A DNA stretch of 64,000 nt. It comes from Gambelia wislizenii. Taxonomy: Eukaryota > Chordata > Lepidosauria > Squamata > Crotaphytidae. The stretch spans positions 193,361,809 to 193,425,808 of the forward strand of contig JAUMIR010000002.1 of the NCBI GenBank assembly GCA_030847615.1. Reading direction: 5' to 3'. Shown here piece after piece: positions 55,123 to 64,000 of the stretch (positions within the stretch are counted from its first letter, which is position 1; every line of letters begins with the position of its first letter). The position numbers and the translations under genes were made by a program. The notes below the pieces were generated by a model. That model ran no database searches and was not told where the DNA came from. It was given only the letters and a program-made list of their open reading frames with translations.

Positions 55123-55320
55123 GAATCATAGAATTGTAGAGTTGGAAGAGACCACAAGGGCCTTCCAGTCCAACCCCCTGCCATACACAATTTGATTTGA
55201 ATACACAATCAAAGCATCCCCGACAGATGGCCATCCAGCCTCTGTTTAAAGACCTCCATGGAAGGAGACCCCACCACGCTCTGAGGGAGTGTGTTCCACT
55301 GCCAAACAGCTCCTAAACTT
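55123..55320 (-). mobile_element. CR1 3' end fragment, minus strand
   Basis: AGAATCATAGAATTGTAGAG, GAAGAGACCACAAGGGCC, GACAGATGGCCATCCAGCC and GAGTGTGTTCCACTGCC are the inverse of the CR1 terminus at 39.7-39.82 kb. Confidence 0.85.
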
Positions 55321-57390
55321 TCATTTCATTTTGTAGAGTGAAAACCCACGTTTTCACTCTACAACCTACAACCGAATGAATTTAGGCTGCAATCCAAATA
55401 CATATACCTGAATGTAAATCCTATCGAGCTCAGCAAAGCTTACTTCTGAGTAAGAATCATAAGACTGTATTTTATGCTGCGCTCGTATGTACCATACCCT
55501 CCAACATTTCACAGATGTAAACCTGGACATGTGTGGCCAAGCAACATCAGAGTGTGGTCAAGATGGCAAAGGTTATAAATGAGGATGAACAGACAAGCCA
55601 GGAGAGGCAGAGTTGGGTTGCTTTTGCCTGAGCCTACAGGGAAGAGCGAGCTTCTGCCCTCTCCTCTCCTCTCCCCCTGCTGAGTTAATCGAGTGCAAAA
55701 TATTCATTAAAAAAAATCCAAAAAAGCAAACCTTGCTGTTCGCTATTTTACATAAGGAATGCGATTTTACTACGCCATTGGATACAATGTGACTTGAGTA
55801 TCCATGGAGTGTCCTGGAACTAAACTCCAGTGGATACCAAGGGCCTACTGTACTTTTGCAGTCTGAACTCAGTTTGCAGCAATTAAAGTAAACTGAGGAC
55901 AAAGGGAGAAGTGAAAGGAAGAGAGAGAAACTGGGACATTTTATAAGCAATGCAAAAAGTGGAATGGCAGAGGATTAATTTAGACTGTCCCTGCCAAACT
56001 GGGGCAGTTGGGGGGTATGATGTATAGTTATTTAGGAGCAAATCCCACTGAAATCAATGGGACTTCAGTAAACCTGCACAGGATTCACAGGATTATACTG
56101 TTAATGCTTTTTTAAAAAAGCTTTCACTGGGTTCTGCCCTGGATTGCAATCCTTGACATACTTAGTAGGGAGTAATACTTATTGAATGACATTTGACTTA
56201 TTTCTGAGTAAGTACACTTGGGATTTCTCTGTAGCTTCATCAGCTCTCATGATTTTAAAGGAAAGACTAAAAGATGAGTACTATTTGCTAGTTCTCTGTA
56301 TTTTAAATAAAGTGATCCTCACATTGTTCTTAATTTTCAGAGATTTTATCAGCACTTGTGGTTATTTCAAAAGATTGATAGTCTCCCAAATGATGAGAAT
56401 AAACTTCTTCTACATCCTAATATGCGAAAAGAAAAAATAATAATGTATCACTGTTTCAGTGTAGCATAGCCATCAACTATAGGCAAATAGCCATCATGTT
56501 CATATAAGCTTGGTATAGAATACATGGTTTATATATTCAAAATTATACTATGTATCTCATGAAAAATCCAAACCGAATGCAGTCCTCCAATTCAGTTTCC
56601 ATGGCAGCTAATTAAGATGTATATATTACCTACTTTTCACCTAAAGGGGTTTAGTTTCAGTGGTCCTGGAATATAAGCTTTTAAAAAATCTTCATAATAT
56701 CTCCCCCCACCCCAAATACAAATTTAAAAGTTATCCCCTGATTGGTTTTCAGCCAAACTATTTTAAACATTCTTAAAAGATGTGTGTGTTTCTGAGCGAT
56801 ATTCTTGATATTCTCCGGGTGTTATGAAGACAAGGTGGACCTGAGATACATAGTATTTCCGTTCCCATATGATTTCTATGCTGTCATTATTAGTACAGTG
56901 TTTATTTAATACTTAATATTTAATAACTGCATCTGTGAGGAAATAATGTATTTGTTTATCTATAATAATAAAATTATACTGTGAATGCTAAATCCTAATG
57001 TTCAATACATGATAGCGGATATGAAAAATTACCAGTGATAACTTGATAATCCACTAGATGGTGATAATGTCAAATAAATGATTAAATTTTTCTCCATGAT
57101 AATTACCTCTGCCACCAGTTCTTGATGATGTAGAAACTGACATCTGGGCCTGATCTGTATTGCCAGTGGTTTGATTCTGGGTTATCAGTGACTGGACATG
57201 ACAAGGGATGTCAAAGAATATTCTAAAATGTTCTTGCCCTGAAAAAGACCAACAATTAAACACCCCAACAATTTAAAAAAAGGTCAATTGCTTTAATTCA
57301 CATTGTGGAACTTTTTGTTGTTGTTGTACAAACAGAAGTCCCAAAGATTTTTTTAAAATGCACAATAACTCGAAATGTTTATGTTAGTAT
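55321..57390. other. Intergenic DNA with repeat fragments, no gene recognised
   Basis: A TA-flanked repeat fragment covers about 55695-55850 and ends GGGCCTACTG followed by TA. Sequences such as CTTACTTCTGAGTAAG (55440) and AATCCCACTGAAATCAATGG (56041), also seen near 18120 and 23735, belong to an old dispersed repeat. Nothing in the rest supports an exon. Confidence 0.5.
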
Positions 57391-58290
57391 GCCCTACTAC
57401 CCCCTCCCCATGGTATTTCATAACTGGAAATATTGGATGCTTTTTGGGGTCAGGTTGGTTGAGGCAAACCAGAGGTGAGTTGGAGGTCACAATGGCCTGG
57501 GATGTGTCTAGAAATATAGTGGAAAGAAAGTGCAAGTTAGGATGTGGAAAGCTTGTTATTAAACACAGTTGTTAAGGAGGTATGTGCTAATCCTTTCTTC
57601 CAGCCCTGGGCCTTTTAGCAATTATTCAATCAAGCAATTAAGTGACCATTCCTTAATCTATTCCTACGGAAATCTTTCCTATACCCCATCCTGTCCAACC
57701 TTGCACAATTGTCTCAAACCAATAAAATTCTGTCTCCCAGCAATTAAAGCAATCAGTTGAGTTTTGGTTTCCTTTGTCTAGCCCATTGGAAAGCCATCAA
57801 GGCTTTGTCATAACCAGAGTACCCCTTCAGGATATTAAATAGGGTATAAACATTAGTTCCGTAGCAATAGTAAAGTGTGCCACAGTGGGAGGACCTGGCC
57901 ACTCACTTTCTCAATGTGCCCAAGATCAGAACCTACTGTGCCACCTTCAGACACCAGTCTGAGTCTCTTCACTGCACAGAACTCTCCTCTTCAAGACTGG
58001 TAACTATTGCCCAATATTCCTGAATCTCTCCCTCTATCTAATCTTTCTGTTTTACTCTGCTATAGCTTTGTATGGTTCTTAAGCACATGTGTTTGTTAGT
58101 TCACTTTTGTGTTGTTCCAATAAAATACTTTGCTTCACTTTAACTGGAGTGCTCTCTATAAGTACTGGTATACATGGGTGAAAAGATCGCTGTGGGTACC
58201 CTCCTCTCACAGGTTTCCTTTTGAACTAATAATTACACCAAATAATAATGGAGATTTTGGCATCACAGGTGGAACTCCAACATATTTTCC
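57390..58290 (+). mobile_element. Second plus-strand LTR copy with primer-binding-site-like sequence
   Basis: It shares the order GTCACAATGGCCTGGGATGT, ATGTGCTAATCCTTTC, AAAGCCATCAAGGCTTTGTC, TATAAA (57845), AAGACTGGTAACTAT and AATAAA (58119) with the copy at 53905. TGGCATCACAGGTGGAACTC at 58258 is the primer-binding-site-like sequence. The two copies differ at many positions, so they are not a recent LTR pair. Confidence 0.6.
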
Positions 58291-58659
58291 ACCTCTTAGA
58301 GTAGCATTCCCAGCAAGGAGGAAATGTTTGCAAGTATTTTTTTGTTCTTGCATATGAGATTGAAATAAGCAAAGATTTGCCGCTCAAGAAGTGACACTGG
58401 GACTCTTTCCCATCTAGCTTATCTTCCCAGTGGAGAGAAGGATCAGACAGGGAGGAATCAGGCAAAGAAAGGCACAGCACTGCGTCTCTTTTTCTGCATG
58501 AAGAAACTTGAAATGGGCATGAGGAGAAGGGCCAGAGGACAGCCAAGAAAAGGGCAGGGCTTCATGGGTAGAGTCCCAGCCCCAGAGGGTGATTTTTAAA
58601 AACTACATAAAAATAAAGAAATAAAATATTCTGTAGGTGAACTATATCTATTAAATATC

Positions 58660-59190
58660 TATTAAATATGTTTGACAGGGATTTTCCGAAGGAATATAAG
58701 AGTATGATGCTTTGCATGACCACCACAGCGCATATTGTCTTCGCGAGATATTGGAAATCAAAATCAATTCCAAATTGTGATGAATGGAAAGTATCCGAAG
58801 TAGCCCAAATGGAACTTTGTTGGATAAAATACCAGTCTAAAAGCGAATTTAGAAAAGAGTGGAGAAGTTTAATTGAATATTGGAAAGCTGAGGGAAATAG
58901 TATAAGAGCAACTTGGTTTACTGATTAATGAAACTTATTACATAGGTAAATAACGGTATAAATATGTACCTCTCTGTCTGGAGAATACAGGTGAAATGTT
59001 GTATATACTAATGTTCTTATAGAAAAAAAGAAATCCTGTTTCTATGATTTAATGGTATAATACAATTAAATGGGGAGAAAAAGATAGAAAGCCAATGTTA
59101 GAAACAAAATCAAATTCAGACAACAGTGTAAAGGAAGTATATGGAATTTTATTATTGTGAAACATGTTTAAAATATAATAATTTTAAAAA
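58660..59190 (+). mobile_element. L1 3' fragment (ORF2 C-terminus and 3' UTR)
   Basis: The frame from 58668 shows MLCMTTTAHIVFARYWKSK and CDEWKVSEVA, matching the C-terminal LTTARITFARLWKNK region of the full-length L1 ORF2 in this window. A stop at 58926 is followed by an AT-rich 3' UTR. It is from a different L1 lineage than the one at 40-46 kb. Confidence 0.75.
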
Positions 59191-59204
59191 GCCAGTGGAA
59201 AAAC

Positions 59205-59890
59205 ACACTTTAGCGTCTGAAGATACTGACCTTTACCTCTCTGACCTAAGAGACACTGACTTATCTGCTCAGTTTCTGCTTCTATCAAGGAACATATGTT
59301 GAAATTGATTTATAGGTGGTATTGTACATCGCATGGCAGTGTAGTGTAGCAGTCTGAATGCTGGACAATGACTCTGGAGACCAGGGTTTGAATCCCTACA
59401 CAGCCATGGAAACCCACTCAGTGAGCTTGGGCAAGTCACACTCTCTCAGCCTCGGAGGAGGACAATGGCAAATCCCCTCTGAATAAATCTTGCCAAGAAA
59501 ACCCCATGACAGGTTCACCTTGGGGTTGCCATAAGTCGGAAATGAATTGAAGGCACGTAACAACAACAACAACAAATTATACCACTCTAAGATTACGCCA
59601 TATTTCTAGTACGTTAAACGGAAATCGCTGGACATGACCAAAACAATTGGGATCATATTTCCTTATGTGGTGGACATACTCTGCAACTTTTTATTTTTGG
59701 TCTTTAGTTTGTATAAAAATCTCCTCCATCACAGGTCAAGACACTGTACCAAATCCAGCTATATTTTTTCTGGGGATTATGAGCATCCCCTTATAATGAT
59801 TTAATTGGGTTTCTCTATCAGCTAGGATGGTTATTGCTAGATATTGGAAAGAATCCAGTACACTTACCATATCTGACTGGCTAAGGGGTT
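59205..59890 (+). mobile_element. Degraded L1 ORF2 fragment split by a SINE
   Basis: Frames with NWFIGGIVH before, and FLMWWT and ITGQDTVPNPAIFFLG after the SINE are L1 C-terminal sequences around the CCHC knuckle. The SINE at 59335-59575 stands between the two halves. Confidence 0.6.
59335..59575 (+). mobile_element. tRNA-derived SINE, full-length, plus strand
   Basis: It begins GGCAGTGTAGTGTAGCAGTC, has a B-box-like GGGTTTGAATCCC at about 59386, then GGGCAAGTCACACTCTCTC and ATAAGTCGGAAATGAATTG, and ends with an (AAC)n tail. It is the best copy of this SINE in the window. Confidence 0.82.
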
Positions 59891-61028
59891 GTCTGTACAA
59901 GGCAAAAAGAAGTGTGTTGCCGTAAATGCAACTCACAGCAGCTGCGATTTGTCTTAATGTTGTTTTTCTGCCTAAGTGTAATACCTTACATTTTACAAGT
60001 AACCACCATTTGGAAGCCCTGCTGTAAAATGTACTGGGAAATCTTCGGGCTGATGTGACAACCTAGCATCTATCAGAATTAAGATGGTGTGTAAACAAAC
60101 TCAAGCCGAAGAATATGGCAGGTTTATTTAAGCCAGTTTCCCTTTTCTGTCCTTAACCACCCATTTCACTGACTATATCTGAATCCAGGATGTCCTGTTC
60201 AGTTATCTGTCCAGTGTGACCATAAATTGGCAAGCTCATTAGAGATGTTGGAAAGAAATATACAGCTAAATTAGCTATAACACATGCCTTGGAGCTGAGT
60301 TGGGAGTCTAATTGTAATTTCAGTTGCTTGGCATTCATGCTTGAAAGCCTCTGGGAGCCTTAATGAAAGATTAGGACAATGCAATTGTTGTCACAGATGG
60401 CTGTATGCCCTGAACAGTTTGCCAAAACAGAATGCTGGAGTGGAGGGAATAATGTACTCCATGTGCACAACACACATTCACATACAGTCAGTAGTAGGGA
60501 ACTAATTCACATTATCATGGAAAGTAAGCATTCTACAAAGCTTGTCTGTAACTATAGCTTCCTGATAGTCTGCATAAGCACCACCACCACTACCTCATCG
60601 GTATCCTTTTATCCTTTCAGCATCACTACTAAAAGTGTTTTAGGAATAGCTGGGATAACCTGGATCACAGTCTAATATGAGCAGATGGGAAGTACATTCT
60701 AAAGCTCCCATTCACATGGTTTTGGGCAACATGGATAGATAACCACACAATCCTGCCAGTCAGCTTTGTGAAAAGAAGTTTGCATCTAGAACTCCCTTAA
60801 TTCCTTCTGGAAATTTATTTACCACCAACTCCTTGTTCTTGTGAGGTAGGTAACTCTTTGCTTGATACACACCACACACACCTGTTGCTTATAAGTCCTC
60901 CAGACTAACTGATGAAAGGCAAGCTCAGCTTCTTCTTCTGGGAGGAAAGAAATAAAGTGCCCTTCTCTTCATCTACTCCACCAGGGTTCCCCCCCCCCTG
61001 ATTTTATTGCCTCTCATGTAGTCCTATG
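59891..61028. other. Intergenic DNA, no gene recognised
   Basis: A short CR1-like stretch (TGCCTAAGTGTAATACCTTACATT, minus strand) lies near 59968-59992. I see nothing else I can support. Confidence 0.45.
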
Positions 61029-61241
61029 ACTTTATCACACTACACTGTCATAGCGCTATTATTCCACTTTAACTGCTCTGGCTGCCTCCTGTGCAATTCT
61101 GGGGTTTGTAGTTTAGGGAAGCCTAAGAGTTCTCTGAGAATGCTCAATGCCCCTCCCTAAACTGCAAATCCTAGGATTCCACAGAAGGCAGTAAGAGCAG
61201 TTAAAGTGAAATAGCACTATAAGAGTGCAATGTGATAAAGT
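61029..61241. mobile_element. Foldback MITE, 213 bp
   Basis: ACTTTATCACACTACACTGT on the left and the inverse of AGTGCAATGTGATAAAGT on the right open arms of about 95 bases, including TTCCACTTTAACTGCTC and GAGCAGTTAAAGTGAAA. No target duplication was resolved. Confidence 0.8.
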
Positions 61242-62250
61242 ATCTTACTTAGAGCTGGAAGGGGCTGCAGGGACCATGCAGGCCAACTTCCTGCCATGCT
61301 GGAATACACCTTTAAGTAGCTTCAGGCCATTTCCACACTTCTTCTGTTGGTCAGTTCTCTATACAAACAAGCATTAATCACTCCTCCAAAATTCAAGTCA
61401 TGTGTAGAGGTGCAAAAGAACTTCCTGTCTTTGCTCCTGGTGATCCAAGAAAGACTTGTTCAGTGCACACAACAGAGATAACAACATGTGGTCAAGAGTG
61501 CAGTGATGCATGTCAGAGTAAATGCTAAGATGTAACTTGGCAACCTTTAATACAATGATGGGTGCTGAAATATCACATTAGCTCATGGACCTTTCTCACT
61601 GAACCATGCACAGATTTAAACAATTGAATTTTAAGTTCTTTTCAGCTTATGATGCAAAGTCGACACACCCGGTTTACTTTGAGGAAGTACAAAAATGCTT
61701 CTTCCGCAACTAACCTATGTGCAAAGGCACTGGATTTTGAAGGTTCTGGTATATAGTCAGGGGCAGGTGTGGAAGGCAGACTGCCTTGAAGAAGAGGTAT
61801 ACAGAACAATTTCACATGAATATGTCCCACTTTTCTTCAGTTTGATCTGTGGATAAACATTCTGTGGAATCGCCTGCTTAACTATTGGCTTCTCTCCTTT
61901 GGGTATACTTGGAAGAAACTTCAGGAGTTCCATTGTACCCTATTGTAGCCTTCCCACTTGGCTAAAGCTACCCTGCTGGTTGAACAGCACTAATGTAGGA
62001 CCTCTTAGAAACCATTTTAACAGCATGTCATGTGTTGTTCTTCTTCATTACTTATAGCTTTATAAATGCACAAGAAAGCCTTTCCCAGGGAGAGAAATAT
62101 AGTTAAAATTCCACAGTGGAAATAAGGGGGGATGTCCTTCCTCTAGCATTCTCCCCTCCCTTCTTCAGAATGCTGCTAAACTGCTCCCACCAGAGATACA
62201 ATTTATCCTTCCAGCCCACAGAAATACTTCTGAAAGGCAAACATACACTA
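61242..62250. other. Intergenic DNA, no gene recognised
   Basis: No transposon ends, exon-like signals or RNA genes were recognised in this kilobase. Confidence 0.5.
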
Positions 62251-63210
62251 GGACTTTATCAGATAGGGACTTTTACCCCATTCCTGTCTCGCTATACCCC
62301 TCCCACCCCATTCCCATCCCTGCTCCAAAATAAAATAAATTTTTTCACACTTACCTTAATTTTGAGACAGGAACATCCTCCCCTCCCCTCAGATGGCCGT
62401 GAGAAAATGCAGCCATCATAAAGCTGCATTTATGACCCAGAAAGCAAATCCCGCCCATTCTTGCGAGAGAAAGGTCGCACAGGAAATTTAAAAATTAAAA
62501 TAAAACCAAATGTCAAAGAGCAAAACTAAGCAACAAAGCACACTTTTAACATTACGAGTGACCCGGGGAGGGTAAAAAATGGGTGCCACTTACCTCCTCG
62601 TCCCAATCTCGACCGGAAGTGTCCAGCATGGACCTCCCCCCATGGCTGGCATCGCACCAGCATAACAAGAGAGGAACGAGGTGCCTTTCAGACCACCCAT
62701 GGTTCCGTGACAGAAACAGAGCAGGTGGTCTATTCACGATGTTTCCCCGTTAATAAAAAAATACAGAAGCAGTACGGGAGCAGCACGGGGACAGCATAGG
62801 ATGGGGACGACAGCGTCTGAAAGGGAAACTCTTTCTCAACCCTTTAAATCTCAGGCTTACCTCAACAATGGCTGATCAGGTGCAAACACCTCTGGGTCAG
62901 ATCAGGACATCCAGGTAAATTTTGCTCTTTTTATGATGCTCCCTGAGTTACTTGGAAGTTTGTGTGTGTGCTTTGTGTCACTTTTTATGCTTTATTTTTG
63001 TTTTTAAATTTGAATGTCCTGCGTGATGAAATCACACAAGATTTCAAACGAGGAAGTGAACGGGGCTCCGTTCACTTCCTCTTCATTCACGGAGGAGCCT
63101 TTACCAGGAGAGGAGGTGAATGCGGGGGGGGGGACGTTCTTTTGCCGACATAAGAATGCTTTTTTTATGCCAGCAAAAGAACATTTAAAACAATGTGTCT
63201 GGTAAAGTCC
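62251..63210. mobile_element. TIR element Z, 960 bp, CpG-bearing
   Basis: GGACTTTATCAGATA on the left and TGTCTGGTAAAGTCC on the right are inverse ends. Several inner phrases are shared with element X at 39968-46920 in direct or inverse form. A perfect 14-bp hairpin lies at 63050-63081. No complete transposase is visible. Confidence 0.55.
63050..63081 (+). repeat. Perfect 14-bp stem hairpin
   Basis: GAGGAAGTGAACGG, a GGCT loop, and CCGTTCACTTCCTC form a perfect hairpin inside element Z. Confidence 0.9.
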
Positions 63211-63391
63211 TTTGTCTAGAGTGAAGCAGCTTTATTGGTATGTCATCTGTTCCTGGTGATTTCTTTCAATATACATTCCAATCCCCAAGGAAGGGAACAC
63301 CAGGAATTGCAGTAACCACAGGACCATATGGAGTGAAAAATGCCAGATGTCCAAGCTGAGGTCAGGAAAGGAAGAGGCACTAGGGATCATA

Positions 63392-64000
63392 TTGCAAACA
63401 TATGTTGGATAATGGAGCGCACCAAATAATTTTTTTAAAATCACCCTGTGCTTTCTAGATTATGGGAAAACCTTTGATTGTATAAATCATGAAGAACTAT
63501 TGATTGCTCTTAAAGAAATGGGTATGCTACAACATTTTATTACCCTGATGAATCAGGACAAGAGGCTACTGTTAGGACAGAATACGTAGAAATGAAATGG
63601 ATTCCAATTAGCAAGGGGGTCAGGCAAGGCTGCGTTTTATCACCCTGTCTATTTAACTTGTGCACTGAATACATCATATATAAAGCAGGATTAGATGCAG
63701 AGGAAGAGGTGTGAAAATTGGAGAAAGGAACATTGACAATTTAAGATATGCAGATGAGACCATACTACTAGCAGAAAATAGCAAAGACTTGGAACAATTA
63801 CTGAAGAAAGTCAAGGAAGAAAGTACAAAGGTAGGTTTACACTTGAACATTAAGAAAACCAAAATAATGATAGATAGTATTAACCTAACTTTAAAGTAGA
63901 TGATGAAGACACTGAAATAGTTCAAGATTTTCCATACCTTGGCTCAGTCATCATTAATCAGAATGGAGACTGCAGTCAAGAAATAAGAAGAAGATTAGAA
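63392..64000 (+). pseudogene. RTE/BovB-type reverse transcriptase fragment, runs off the window
   Basis: Pieces in several frames read DYGKTFDCINHEELL, GVRQGCVLSPCLFNL and IDNLRYADETILLAE, then KVGLHLNIKKTKIM. This is the order of an RTE/BovB RT, with the catalytic YADD changed to YADE. Stops and frameshifts (for instance near 63590 and 63712) show that it is dead. BovB-type LINEs are common in squamates and known for horizontal transfer. The fragment begins in the RT domain and continues past 64000. Confidence 0.75.

Noticed and set aside
53905..58290. A single provirus with LTRs at 53.9 and 57.4 kb
   Set aside because: The two LTRs are strongly diverged, each has its own primer-site-like sequence, and no retroviral coding sequence lies between them.

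Overview
The window is nuclear DNA of a vertebrate, almost certainly a squamate reptile (lizard). This rests on the mix of repeats: L1 with both ORFs open, 5'-truncated CR1, an RTE/BovB reverse-transcriptase fragment, SINEs with a 5S-rRNA-like head, tRNA-derived SINEs with an (AAC)n tail, Penelope-like debris, and many short terminal-inverted-repeat elements. Genes have introns, there is one CpG-rich promoter, and host coding density is very low. The species cannot be named from the sequence.

Host genes. (1) Two exons of a plus-strand gene that I recognise as MXRA7 lie at 1754-1850 and 26012-26126, the second with the stop codon and a 3' UTR to about 26.95 kb. The intron between them is about 24 kb. 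It contains a possible alternative terminal exon (17433-17472) that reads in frame from the upstream exon. (2) A CpG-rich promoter (about 35.44-36.01 kb) precedes a two-exon gene (36334-36637 joined to 38252-38853, + strand). It predicts a protein of about 301 residues with an SGNH-hydrolase-like domain in which the nucleophile serine is kept but the other catalytic blocks are altered.

Transposons dominate the rest. The clearest is a full-length L1 (40101-46535, minus strand) with open ORF1 (322 aa), open ORF2 (1252 aa), a short A-rich tail and a perfect 15-bp target-site duplication, so it is probably young. It sits inside a terminal-inverted-repeat element (39968-46920), which itself interrupts a retroviral-type LTR (39820-47118). 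Two other copies of that LTR, each followed by a primer-binding-site-like sequence, lie at about 53.9-55.06 kb and 57.39-58.29 kb, and an inverted partial copy lies at 52.53-53.13 kb. A 5'-truncated CR1 (50683-52530) keeps most of its RT domain. A PIF/Harbinger-like element with a 3-bp TCA duplication (14045-15183) carries a 134-codon ORF with a strong Kozak start.

The most interesting small-scale signal is RNA-like. Penelope-type repeats at 24.0-24.4 kb and 28.0-28.9 kb, and a separate dispersed repeat at 5.86-6.05 kb, carry arrangements matching the hammerhead ribozyme core (CTGANGA, short stem, GAAA). Other structured items are a near-perfect 304-bp foldback (31280-31583), two inverted copies of one 0.55-0.6 kb element (21059-21655 and 31947-32501), hAT-like elements with 8-bp duplications, and TA-flanked elements resembling pogo/Tigger. 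No tRNA or rRNA gene and no CRISPR was seen. The rest of the intronic and intergenic DNA is AT-rich, with no exon I can support.
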